This document shows, in pieces, positions 1-7,518 of a DNA stretch of 16,642 bases. Source of the DNA: Candidatus Parepulonipiscium sp. PG-Nun2H_MBin03 (GTDB taxonomy: Bacteria; Bacillota; Clostridia; Lachnospirales; Cellulosilyticaceae); the NCBI GenBank assembly GCA_001995005.1, contig MDJN01000119.1, positions 1 to 16,642 on the forward strand, written 5' to 3'. Under the pieces are notes generated by a model that saw nothing but the letters and a program-made list of their open reading frames with translations, was not told the origin of the DNA and did not search any database. Numbering within the stretch: the first letter of the stretch is position 1; each line of letters starts with the position of its first letter. The position numbers were made by a program, and so were the translations under genes.

Positions 1-69
1 TCTGAAAAGATTACTTGCTCTTTATCTCACCGCCTAAGAGGCGGGAGTATTAGAGCAAGTTCTTTCAGA
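1..69. repeat. Long nested inverted repeat / structured element
   Basis: The first 69 bases fold almost completely on themselves. An outer 7-bp stem pairs 1-7 (TCTGAAA) with 63-69, a perfect 9-bp stem pairs 13-21 (ACTTGCTCT) with 52-60, and an inner stem pairs 30-35 (CCGCCT) with 39-44 around a three-base AAG loop. CTC at 26-28 pairs with GAG at 45-47, leaving one bulged A. There is no T-run after the right arm, so it does not look like an ordinary Rho-independent terminator. It could be the end of a mobile element (for example an IS200/IS605-like end or guide-RNA scaffold), a structured RNA, or a processing site of an upstream transcript that lies outside the window. The fold is certain from the bases; the role is unknown. 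Confidence 0.6.
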
Positions 70-99
70 TAAAAATATTATAAATATGTCAAAAATATG

Positions 100-128
100 T
101 AGAAACTACTTCATTTGCATGTTATAAT
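100..128 (+). promoter_or_regulatory. Probable promoter of the GGDEF-EAL gene (extended -10)
   Basis: A perfect TATAAT lies at 123-128, preceded by TG at 120-121 (extended -10, TGnTATAAT). A weak -35 (TAGAAA, 4 of 6) lies at 100-105 with a 17-base spacer. Transcription would start near 135 and give a leader of about 170 bases before the start codon at 309. Confidence 0.55.
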
Positions 129-166
129 TAAGTTAGACTATATACACTTAAACTAAGATTGAGTGT

Positions 167-198
167 CCTCAAATTTGAGGGGCTACCCCCCCCTCAAA
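167..198. promoter_or_regulatory. Overlapping palindromes in the leader of the GGDEF-EAL gene
   Basis: CCTCAAATTTGAGG (167-180) is a perfect 14-base palindrome. Its right half, TTTGAGGGG (174-182), can pair instead with CCCCTCAAA (190-198) across a loop containing a run of C. The two structures share the TTTGAGG arm and cannot both form, an arrangement typical of a leader switch or an operator overlapping a hairpin. No T-run follows, so a terminator is not supported. No known riboswitch class, including the cyclic-di-GMP ones, is recognised here. Confidence 0.4.
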
Positions 199-294
199 AA
201 AACGCTATATACATACGATCCGTTTACCACTGATAATCAAATTAAATAAGGGATAAATATCTATCGTAACAAATATTAAGGGGGGAATATTAAT

Positions 295-312
295 ATGGGG
301 AGGATATTATGA
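295..312 (+). CDS. Possible five-codon leader peptide overlapping the GGDEF-EAL start
   Basis: An ATG at 295 is preceded by a strong Shine-Dalgarno stretch (AAGGGGGG, 278-285, nine bases away). It opens a frame reading M-G-R-I-L and then TGA at 310-312. That stop overlaps the start of the downstream gene as ATGA (309-312), the layout of translational coupling. The peptide itself may have no function. The next gene also has its own GGAGG at 299-303, which lies inside this mini-frame, so ribosomes on the leader peptide could affect initiation. The bases are clear, but whether it is translated is inference. Confidence 0.3.
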   Translation: MGRIL

Positions 313-2639
313 AAATAAAACTTATTGATTCCAAAATCTTTATAGTAGTTATAATTTTCATTATTTCAGTCATTTATATGACTAATTCCGCTATAAATTC
401 TATTGATAACAGTAACGTAGATTTTATTAGCAAAATACAAGCAGAAGATGTTATTTCTCAATTAGAGTGGGATTTACACCTTTTACACGATACAGTTAAT
501 ATTTTAGCCGAAGATACATACATAATTGATACATTAACTCAAATAAAAAATGAAGGGTATACTAGTGATGCAGGTAAGCAAATTATTCATCATATAGATA
601 ATGTCCAGCAAGTTATTATGCAACTCAGTTTTCTAAATAGTGTAGGTGTTCTTAGCTTAGATGGAGAATTTCTTATACATGATAACGTATTTATAGATAA
701 CTATATAGCTGCAGAAAGACCTTGGTTTGACGAAAGCATGTTAGATGCAAACGAGGCCGTTACTACAGGTATATACACACAAATAAATACAAATGAATTG
801 GTGTTTAGTATAGTTAGGTTCATAAATGACCCCAATACCAACGAGCCACTCGGTGCAGTTATACTGGCTGCCTCATTAGATAATTTAATTGCCACACTAA
901 TAGAAAATTATCGTATTGCAGATCTAGACATTTTTATTGAATATGTAGATAGTACTGTTTATACTAATAATAAAATAGTCTCTTCTGAATTAAAAGGTAG
1001 TACCAATTTCACTGAAGCAGCTTTTTATAAAGATAGGAATATAAATTTTCTAACTTATTCTTTTTATACAGATAGGACTATAGATTTTCTAACTTATTCT
1101 ACGCCATATCTTAATTTAACAATGGCCATAGACCTAGATGATTTAAAGGAAAATCCGCATGTTGTAGAAAATCACTATACGATTGTACTGAAGATTATTC
1201 TTCTAACTTGTATACTTATGCTTCTAATAATGGCGTGTTTAACATTTTTTGTAAAACCTGTTTTAGCAGCAGTTAATAGTCTGATAAATACTATAGAAGA
1301 ATTAGGCGATGATTTTCCAGAATATACTTCAGATATTCGCAATATAGCTGAGCTTGCTCACATAATTGAGACAAATATTCCAAATAAAATTAAGTACCTC
1401 ATGTACCATGATGACTTAACCGGATTGCCAAATCGTAAAATGTTTAAGCAGCTATATAGAACGTTTACTGCAAATGAGAAAGCAGCTTTAATCATGCTAT
1501 TAGATATAAAAAACTTTAAGGGCATAAATGATAGTAGCGGAGATAATATTGGTGATTTGGTTCTTATTGATGTAGGAATAAAATTAAAAGAAATAATAGA
1601 TAAAGAGGACGGTATAGTAATAAGATACTCTGGTGATGAATTTATTGTTATAGTACCGTACAATTGTCAAGATCTAGAATCATGTTATAGAACTAAAATA
1701 CTATCTGTATTTCAAGAACCAATCATTTTCCCAGGCTCACGCCCAATACACATACGATTTAATACAGCTGGGATTATTAGTCCTTTCCATTGCTATACAG
1801 AAGAAGATATGATAACTAAACTATATGTAATGTTAGCACAAGCGAAAGAATTAAATACACCAGGATTGTTGCTGTTTAATCAGGAAACATATTCAATATA
1901 TGTTAAAGAAGAAAGTATTAGAGCACACTTAAAAACTGCTATAGAAACAAATGAATTTGTTATATATTATCAACCTATTGTAGATGGCAATAGAGTAATT
2001 CATAAAGCAGAAGCTCTTATACGTTGGTTTAGCAAAGATTTAGGCTTTGTTCCACCAAATGAATTTATATTTATAGCTGAGCAAACACGTATGATACTAG
2101 AACTAGGCGAATGGATAATAGACCGTGTGGCACAAGATTTACAAATGCTATTAAAGGACGGACAGAATATACAAGTTTCTATTAATATATCTCCAATTCA
2201 AATAGTAGAAGAAGATTTTGTGCCACGTATAAAAGCTATTATAGATAAGTATAATATAGACTATAAGTATATTTGCTTTGAAATTACTGAATCCACTCTT
2301 ATAGACGCAAAACAAATTGCTATGGCAAATATCAAAGCTCTACAAGAATTAGGCATTACACTTGCCCTAGACGATTTTGGTACTGGATACGCCTCATTTG
2401 GCTACTTAAATGACTATAACTTAGATATTATTAAGATAGATAAGATATTTGTTGATGATTCAACTCAATATCCTATTATAGATGGAATATATCGTATATC
2501 CGAAGCTCTTAATATGCAAATAGTTATAGAAGGGGTTGAAACCAAAGAACAATTTGACGAACTTAAAAAATTTGGACTTATACAAGGATACTATTTTAGT
2601 AGACCAGTTAAATATGATGAATTTATACAACTACTTTAA
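309..2639 (+). CDS. Membrane-bound sensor GGDEF-EAL protein (cyclic-di-GMP turnover)
   Basis: A 776-residue two-domain cyclic-di-GMP enzyme. Residues about 8-26 and 292-315 are membrane segments enclosing an extracellular dCache-like sensor (about 35-285). The GGDEF domain spans about 365-525 and the EAL domain about 530-776. The cyclase signature reads SGDEF (441-445), one change from GGDEF, and the upstream RxxD inhibitory site is absent (K-E-D-G instead). The phosphodiesterase domain looks complete: EAL 568-570, N626, E658, the DDFGTG aspartates 688-689, K709, E741 of EGVE and Q759 of QGYYFSRP. The protein is therefore probably an active c-di-GMP phosphodiesterase, with the GGDEF part either weakly active or a GTP-binding regulator. 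The sensor carries a 13-residue tandem duplication (239-251 and 252-264). GGAGG at 299-303, five bases before the ATG, supports the start. A hairpin follows the stop codon. The gene stands alone and converges on the minus-strand operon. Confidence 0.93.
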   Translation: MKIKLIDSKIFIVVIIFIISVIYMTNSAINSIDNSNVDFISKIQAEDVISQLEWDLHLLHDTVNILAEDTYIIDTLTQIKNEGYTSDAGKQIIHHIDNVQQVIMQLSFLNSVGVLSLDGEFLIHDNVFIDNYIAAERPWFDESMLDANEAVTTGIYTQINTNELVFSIVRFINDPNTNEPLGAVILAASLDNLIATLIENYRIADLDIFIEYVDSTVYTNNKIVSSELKGSTNFTEAAFYKDRNINFLTYSFYTDRTIDFLTYSTPYLNLTMAIDLDDLKENPHVVENHYTIVLKIILLTCILMLLIMACLTFFVKPVLAAVNSLINTIEELGDDFPEYTSDIRNIAELAHIIETNIPNKIKYLMYHDDLTGLPNRKMFKQLYRTFTANEKAALIMLLDIKNFKGINDSSGDNIGDLVLIDVGIKLKEIIDKEDGIVIRYSGDEFIVIVPYNCQDLESCYRTKILSVFQEPIIFPGSRPIHIRFNTAGIISPFHCYTEEDMITKLYVMLAQAKELNTPGLLLFNQETYSIYVKEESIRAHLKTAIETNEFVIYYQPIVDGNRVIHKAEALIRWFSKDLGFVPPNEFIFIAEQTRMILELGEWIIDRVAQDLQMLLKDGQNIQVSINISPIQIVEEDFVPRIKAIIDKYNIDYKYICFEITESTLIDAKQIAMANIKALQELGITLALDDFGTGYASFGYLNDYNLDIIKIDKIFVDDSTQYPIIDGIYRISEALNMQIVIEGVETKEQFDELKKFGLIQGYYFSRPVKYDEFIQLL
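1022..1099 (+). repeat. 39-bp tandem duplication inside the sensor domain
   Basis: Bases 1022-1060 and 1061-1099 are two adjacent in-frame 39-base copies differing at only three positions. All three differences change the amino acid (K/T, N/T, N/D). Each copy encodes 13 residues ending in F-L-T-Y-S. The high identity suggests a recent duplication in the membrane-proximal part of the dCache-like domain. Confidence 0.85.
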
Positions 2640-2659
2640 AGGCGAGAAAACTCTCGCCT
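2640..2659 (+). terminator. Hairpin directly after the GGDEF-EAL stop codon
   Basis: AGGCGAGA (2640-2647) pairs with TCTCGCCT (2652-2659) around an AAAC loop, giving an 8-bp GC-rich stem one base after the TAA. It is not followed by a T-run, so it is either a weak terminator or a 3'-end stabilising hairpin. Confidence 0.45.
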
Positions 2660-2747
2660 GCAGACTGTAGACGATTAAATCTAGCTAGATAGATATGAAC
2701 TATAATTATTAAAATTTACTTCTATAAAAAGCATAGTTTTTGTAGCA

Positions 2748-2795
2748 GGGTCAAGGGACGAAGTCCATTGGAGGGGTTTCACCCCTCCACCCCCG
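2748..2795. repeat. GC-rich double hairpin in intergenic DNA
   Basis: Two adjacent hairpins stand out in otherwise AT-rich DNA. GGAC-GAA-GTCC lies at 2756-2766. TGGAGGGG (2769-2776) pairs with CCCCTCCA (2782-2789) around TTTCA. A flanking GGG at 2748-2750 and CCCCC just after the second hairpin could close an outer stem. This composition and paired-hairpin form is typical of dispersed intergenic repeats, but only one copy is visible in this window. Confidence 0.4.
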
Positions 2796-2839
2796 ATTAT
2801 AAGGATAACTCTAATAAATAACTATTTGTCAACAAACTG

Positions 2840-2860
2840 AAAAGCCCTTTAAGGGCTTTT
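2840..2860. terminator. Bidirectional Rho-independent terminator
   Basis: AAAAGCCCTT (2840-2849) pairs with AAGGGCTTTT (2851-2860) around a single central T. It is A-rich on one side and T-rich on the other on both strands, so it can end transcription from either direction. It lies 7 bases past the stop codon of the last minus-strand operon gene (2868), making it the end of the phosphoramidate operon. It also backs up the convergent GGDEF-EAL gene. Confidence 0.85.
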
Positions 2861-2867
2861 TACGTTG

Positions 2868-3863
2868 TTAAGATTTGGTGATAATTATGCTACCGCCCAG
2901 ATCTGGAATAGGTATTTTTGCCAGTTTGCCAAACTTATTTTCATAGTCAGTGATAGCTCGTTTTACTCCTAAGTTTAAGTTAGTATAACTATTAATAATG
3001 ATATACCCGCCCTGTGAGAGGCGTGGATAAAAGTACCATAATCCTCTATAGGTATCATCGTATAGCCCTGTATCTAATGAAACAAGTGCAAAAATTTCCT
3101 CAAGTCCTTTTAAACTGTTAGGGAAATATCCTTGTTTAATAACACACTTTTCTTTATGAGGCATTTCTTCTAATATTGTAGTTGAACTAATATCTTTTAA
3201 ATATTGTTGATATTCAGGGTCATCTATATCAGAGCCCATTTCATCAATATCCCCAAAAAGTTCTTTGTCTTCAAATACATTAAAAGTATCGAATAAATAA
3301 AGTTTTCTATTAGGAAATAGCGTATTAAGTTTTTGTGCCAAACCTCCTTTATATACTCCAAACGCAGCGAGTTCACCAGTAACATTATATAATTCTATTT
3401 GTCCTTTTAGTAATTCAAGAGTTCTATACCTAACGTATTCAAATATTTGTCCATCATCTGAAATGTCTGGTATTATAGTTGGATTTTTATTATCATACGC
3501 CATAGTATATATAACTCTAAGGTTAAGATTATGAGCGTTAACAACATGATTGTGTTTATCTACTAATAATGAAGTAGATAGATTATTCAGGAGCTCTGTA
3601 TATATAGCAGGAATAATGATAATTTTATCTAATGGTACACCAAGTTTAATAATATTTAAGTAAGTCGTTATATATTGATTTGCGATAAGAATTTTATCAA
3701 ACGCTTTGTTGATTACTTCTGCAGAAGTGAATACAGGAAGATCTTTAAATTCTTTAACCTCGCCTGAATCTTCTATAAATCCTATCACATCATAAATTTT
3801 AGTTATGTCATCGTACATTTGTTTGCAATAATGCCCTATGCCATAGACATATATTTTTTCCAT
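2868..3863 (-). CDS. TylF/MycF-family O-methyltransferase homologue with degenerate metal site
   Basis: A 331-residue protein. Residues 1-95 form a Rossmann-like N-terminal domain (start MEKIYVYGIG, a GxGxxC nucleotide-binding-like turn) of the kind found on polysaccharide-cluster methyltransferases. Residues about 135-325 match the TylF/macrocin O-methyltransferase family: GELAAFGVYKGG (163-174, SAM-binding motif I position), LYLFDTF (188-194), and the block V-S-L-D-T-G-L-Y (261-268) followed by YFYPRLSQGGYIIINSY. Family members normally read D-x-D-L-Y and a final H/D-D-Y, whose acidic residues bind the divalent metal. Here they are D264-T-G266 and N291-S-Y, so at least two ligands are missing. 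It may be inactive, metal-independent or a binding protein. Its place at the operon end matches a second methyltransferase (Cj1420 position) by location but not clearly by family. AAGGAG, seven bases upstream and overlapping the preceding TAA, supports the start. Confidence 0.75.
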   Translation of the reverse strand: MEKIYVYGIGHYCKQMYDDITKIYDVIGFIEDSGEVKEFKDLPVFTSAEVINKAFDKILIANQYITTYLNIIKLGVPLDKIIIIPAIYTELLNNLSTSLLVDKHNHVVNAHNLNLRVIYTMAYDNKNPTIIPDISDDGQIFEYVRYRTLELLKGQIELYNVTGELAAFGVYKGGLAQKLNTLFPNRKLYLFDTFNVFEDKELFGDIDEMGSDIDDPEYQQYLKDISSTTILEEMPHKEKCVIKQGYFPNSLKGLEEIFALVSLDTGLYDDTYRGLWYFYPRLSQGGYIIINSYTNLNLGVKRAITDYENKFGKLAKIPIPDLGGSIIITKS

Positions 3864-3874
3864 AAATCTGCTCC

Positions 3875-4615
3875 TTAACGTTTCGTAGTATATTCTAAAT
3901 TTGTTTCATACGTTTGTACATCATTCATATTATCGCATTCAAGCCATAATTCGTCTGTTGGTATAGCTTCAATAATATGACCTTGCTGTATTAAATGTTG
4001 CAATAATGTAGTCATATCCAATTTGTATAATGTCTTTTCCATAGGTAATTTTATAGCATCTTGTACCATATTCCACCCTGTAGGAGTGAATTTGATAAGT
4101 CCCATATATTGACCCGCTACATCATCTTTACATAAAGGTTGTTTACCAATTTCTATTAATCTGTGTCCTCTTAATTTAAAGGTTTCTAAATCCTCTAGTG
4201 GGTTATTAAATCTCATTGACCAAAGTTCCCAGAACTTAGTATAGTATGTTATAGAAATATCGCCAGAGGAGTTTTTAAGTTTTGTTATAACCGACGGTTT
4301 AAATAAAATATCTGAGTAAGACATGATACACGGCTCATTTTCTAACCATTCACTTGCCTTAGTAAGTGATACAAACATATTAGTAGATTCCCATTGTGCA
4401 TTGTGAAAATATTTGACGTTAGGAATTTGTATTAATTCTTTTTTATAGCCTGTGACAATACCTATATCTGTACTTTTAAAACCAGCTTCTATAAAGGTTT
4501 TTACAATATGCTCAATAAGAGGTTTACCAAATAAAACTGTCATACATTTAGGTTTATTTGCTGTTTCAATACCCATACGACTTCCTCTGCCTGCTGCTAA
4601 AATAATTATTTTCAT
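3875..4615 (-). CDS. CTP:phosphoglutamine cytidylyltransferase (Cj1416-like nucleotidyltransferase)
   Basis: A 246-residue sugar-nucleotidyltransferase-fold protein of the LicC/MobA-like type. The N-terminal signature LAAGRGSRMG (6-15) with the following PK (22-23) binds the nucleotide. S-D at 101-102 and E-C-D-N at 226-229 are the expected metal and catalytic acidic positions. By homology to Cj1416, and because it sits between a glutamine-kinase-like and a hydrolase-like gene, the proposed reaction is CTP + L-glutamine phosphate giving CDP-L-glutamine + pyrophosphate in the cytoplasm. Taken alone it could be called a phosphocholine cytidylyltransferase, but there is no choline uptake or kinase gene nearby. 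Its ATG overlaps the upstream gene's TGA by four bases (ATGA, 4612-4615), which indicates translational coupling. The length agrees with the family and no defect is seen. Confidence 0.8.
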   Translation of the reverse strand: MKIIILAAGRGSRMGIETANKPKCMTVLFGKPLIEHIVKTFIEAGFKSTDIGIVTGYKKELIQIPNVKYFHNAQWESTNMFVSLTKASEWLENEPCIMSYSDILFKPSVITKLKNSSGDISITYYTKFWELWSMRFNNPLEDLETFKLRGHRLIEIGKQPLCKDDVAGQYMGLIKFTPTGWNMVQDAIKLPMEKTLYKLDMTTLLQHLIQQGHIIEAIPTDELWLECDNMNDVQTYETNLEYTTKR

Positions 4616-5208
4616 AGTTCTAGCTCCTTTTTTATTAAATCTAAATCCTTCAATTTAAATGGATTTTCTCGTTCGGGATGCCACATGATTGCTGTAATTT
4701 TATATATCTTATGCTTAATGTGTTCTATTGTTCCATCAGTTGAATATGAGAGAGGCAAAAGTTCAGCAGGTAAAGTTTTAATACCTAAGCTGTGGAAACT
4801 ATTTACTTCTCTATTTATAACGCCAGTTAATTGATGTTGTATAGCAATATGTTTATTAATCTTTTTAAGCGTTCCACCAAAGAAACTAACTATCGATTGC
4901 ATTCCCCTGCACACCCCCATTAAAGGTATGTCATAATTAATGGCATAGCGTATTAAAAAATTATCAGTAACATCTCGGTTAATAAATCTTCCGCCATATT
5001 CTACTGATGAATCTCCTCCTGTTAATATTATCGCATCAGGTGTTATAGTTTCTAGAAAAGTTGATAAGATAGCAATTTGATTAGGAACTGGGAATATTAT
5101 TGCATCTAATGTAGTAAATAATTCGCCCCATTTAATATCTAGGCTATCTCTTTGTTCGTTATAGGCTTCAATTATGTCTACACGCTGTGTTATTGCTACT
5201 GTTTTCAT
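4612..5208 (-). CDS. Gamma-glutamyl-CDP-amidate hydrolase (Cj1417-like, peptidase C26 family)
   Basis: A 198-residue class I glutamine-amidotransferase-fold hydrolase of the gamma-glutamyl hydrolase/PuuD type. The oxyanion-hole strand ILTGGDSS lies at 61-68, the nucleophile C100 in GVCRGMQ, a histidine in NSFHSLG (136-142), and the triad H177 and E179 in MWHPER. All catalytic residues are present. In the C. jejuni pathway the homologue cleaves CDP-L-glutamine to cytidine diphosphoramidate and L-glutamate, the step that exposes the free P-NH2 group. It lacks any synthetase or acceptor domain, so it is a stand-alone hydrolase. It starts with an ATGA overlap on the glutamine kinase gene (5205-5208), with AGGTG six bases upstream, and overlaps the next gene by four bases. 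Generic annotation would be gamma-glutamyl-GABA hydrolase; the operon argues for the phosphoramidate role. Confidence 0.82.
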   Translation of the reverse strand: MKTVAITQRVDIIEAYNEQRDSLDIKWGELFTTLDAIIFPVPNQIAILSTFLETITPDAIILTGGDSSVEYGGRFINRDVTDNFLIRYAINYDIPLMGVCRGMQSIVSFFGGTLKKINKHIAIQHQLTGVINREVNSFHSLGIKTLPAELLPLSYSTDGTIEHIKHKIYKITAIMWHPERENPFKLKDLDLIKKELEL

Positions 5209-7508
5209 GTTAACACCTCAATCTTTTTATTAGCACAGTCGATTAAAAGTCTCTTATAAGTAGAAAGTCTATTAAATTCCTTTTGACCAACTCCAATAAC
5301 TGCTGGTATATTAAGTTCTCCAGCACGTATTGCCATATGAGAGTTTGCACCACCAAAAGCTGTTATAAATCCTCTAATCTTATGAGAAAAAATCCAATCA
5401 TACCCAGGGTCTGCAGCCTCGATTAGTAATATTTTATCAGATATATTTAGTGCAGTAATATCATCACTAATAATTTCACCTTCTATACTATTTAGAGTAA
5501 TATAATTAGCTACTATATCAATTAATTCAAAACTATATACTTGACTTTGGTTAGTAATTACAGGTGGCAAAGATATAGCTAGAGTTTTTTCATATTTAGA
5601 CTTACCTTGTTGAATGGAGTGTGATATAACTGATTTTATATCACAAGCTGAATTATACAACTCTAATATATTAGAAATATCAAAATAGCTCATATCTTCG
5701 TCTGAAAAGCCATATATTGCTCCTAATTCTTTTAACAAGTTAATAACATCAGATACGGTGTGTGTAAATATAAATTTTGAATATTCACGCCCCTCAATAG
5801 CTTCTTTAATAAACTCAAATAAATTTAAAACATCTCCTTCAATTTTATATTTATTCATCATATCTTTAATCTGTTGATATTGGTCTAAGGAGAGCTTAAA
5901 ATGATTACTTTCAGATGAAATTTCATTTGCCATACATTTATTAAAATATAGACTTGGCATTTCGTCGTATCTTTTTGTTAATATATTATAAGTTCCGGGG
6001 CGTAAATGACCATATTTTTGCATAAAAGCTTTTGTAGATAAATTTATGCTATCCGTTCTCATTGTAGAGCTTACAGTATTTAATTCTTGCATATAATTCT
6101 CATATTCAATTTGATTTAAGATACCTACGCTAACCATAGATTTTAATAACTGGATTGCTATAAAGCCTGCTCGGGCAAGACCAGCAAATGGCAACGTTCC
6201 ATACCTTGCACAATCTTCTAGTAACCAATAGATTTTAGAGATTATATCTATGTCACTGTGTAAGATTATTTTACGTTTCTCTTCTAGTAATTTAATTTTT
6301 TGATTTTCGCTTCTCCATAGGCCATCTTGAATATTAATTACCTTATTTGTAAGGTTTAATAAAGAAGTAGTTATATTATTAATTTCCTTTTGGCTAAAAT
6401 TATGTTTTTTGAGGATTTTTATTTTATTTTCAATGTCGAAGAAAAAACAAGAAAATACAATATCAAATTCAATTTTATCTTGTGCATCAGGATTGTTTTC
6501 TAGACATTCTAAATAATAATTAACTAATTTTTCGCTAAGCGAGTTGTTTATATCAGCTGGTATAAAGGAATTAAAACTAACCCGTGTATCAATATAAGTT
6601 AAGCCAAAAAAATCTACCATTAGCGGAAAACTACGCAAATTTTTATATCCATAATTATTTCTTTGATATGCCCAAGTACCGTCGGTAATAAGTCTTTTGT
6701 ATAATGAAGATGCGAGTGGCCGAGGTCTAAGTCCGATCATCTCGGCCGGATTCCAATCACTCATAACAGTGTAGATGGTTTTTTTGCCAAATAGGTATGG
6801 TTTATGGTGCATATTATTTTCTATAAATTTTGCAGTTATATCCAATAGATTTTGTTGCGTCTCTTCATCTATTGATTTAACATTTACTATTAACTTACGA
6901 ACTTGTAGTAAATAAATAAGATCATTCTTTATAGCAAATTCGATATCTAGTTCAGTGCATTCAAAAGCACATTCCAATTCCTGAACCATAGACAAAATTT
7001 TACTATATTTTTCGTTTAATTCCCCTGTCTGTCGAGATATATAAACGGTTTTTAGATTTTTACCATGTCCAGATGTTACTGAATCTGTATTACCAGTGAC
7101 ATCATCATAATTTATTATATAATAATTTGACCCGTTACTAGGGTCTTTTGTAAATATAACACCACAACAATCAATATCTTCTAGCATAGGTTGCACAAAA
7201 ATCTGATTATTTGCATTGTCTAAACAAGATTGTTTAACGTCATTAATAGCTTGAAGTAGTTTATCTACGTCGGTTACATTTAGTATAGATAAATATTTCC
7301 CAGCATTAGATTGGTCTGATTGATCTTCGGCAAGAGCAGAAGATCGTACAATTAAGGGCACATGGCTAAATTCCGCAAAAATTTCTTCTGCAAATTCATA
7401 GTTTATAGGCTGGGCAACCTTAAAAGAAACTTGTGGCAAAACTTGTGAATGTGTTAAGTTACCGTATAATGCTTTTAATGTATTAGCTTTTGTTGAAAAA
7501 GTGTACAT
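5205..7508 (-). CDS. L-glutamine kinase (Cj1418-like, PEP-synthase/PPDK-related)
   Basis: A 767-residue protein built like a small PEP synthase. The N-terminal ATP-grasp domain (about 35-210) carries VRSSALAED (54-62), S-N-A-G-K-Y-L-S at 67-74, V-I-F-T-K-D-P at 117-123 and LDIEFAI (187-193). A long middle region (about 240-640) begins with D-W-N-P-A-E-M-I-G (251-259). The C-terminal swivelling phosphohistidine domain has G-G-A-N-S-H724-M-A-I-R-A-G, the expected His carrier. The family mechanism moves the beta-phosphate of ATP to this histidine and then to the acceptor, releasing AMP and phosphate. In Cj1418 the acceptor is the side-chain amide of L-glutamine, giving the pathway's first P-N bond. 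Length is close to Cj1418. No PEP/pyruvate-binding TIM barrel as in PPDK is seen, which excludes PPDK. Rifampin phosphotransferase is an alternative by fold, but the neighbours argue strongly for glutamine kinase. GAGGG overlapping the upstream TGA, seven bases away, supports the start. Confidence 0.83.
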   Translation of the reverse strand: MYTFSTKANTLKALYGNLTHSQVLPQVSFKVAQPINYEFAEEIFAEFSHVPLIVRSSALAEDQSDQSNAGKYLSILNVTDVDKLLQAINDVKQSCLDNANNQIFVQPMLEDIDCCGVIFTKDPSNGSNYYIINYDDVTGNTDSVTSGHGKNLKTVYISRQTGELNEKYSKILSMVQELECAFECTELDIEFAIKNDLIYLLQVRKLIVNVKSIDEETQQNLLDITAKFIENNMHHKPYLFGKKTIYTVMSDWNPAEMIGLRPRPLASSLYKRLITDGTWAYQRNNYGYKNLRSFPLMVDFFGLTYIDTRVSFNSFIPADINNSLSEKLVNYYLECLENNPDAQDKIEFDIVFSCFFFDIENKIKILKKHNFSQKEINNITTSLLNLTNKVINIQDGLWRSENQKIKLLEEKRKIILHSDIDIISKIYWLLEDCARYGTLPFAGLARAGFIAIQLLKSMVSVGILNQIEYENYMQELNTVSSTMRTDSINLSTKAFMQKYGHLRPGTYNILTKRYDEMPSLYFNKCMANEISSESNHFKLSLDQYQQIKDMMNKYKIEGDVLNLFEFIKEAIEGREYSKFIFTHTVSDVINLLKELGAIYGFSDEDMSYFDISNILELYNSACDIKSVISHSIQQGKSKYEKTLAISLPPVITNQSQVYSFELIDIVANYITLNSIEGEIISDDITALNISDKILLIEAADPGYDWIFSHKIRGFITAFGGANSHMAIRAGELNIPAVIGVGQKEFNRLSTYKRLLIDCANKKIEVLT

Positions 7509-7518
7509 ATATATGCCC

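Noticed and set aside
5205..7508. PEP synthase, pyruvate phosphate dikinase or rifampin phosphotransferase
   Set aside because: The PEP/pyruvate TIM barrel is missing, and the length, D-W-N-P-A-E-M-I-G region and neighbours fit the glutamine kinase type better. Rifampin phosphotransferase remains a weaker alternative by fold.
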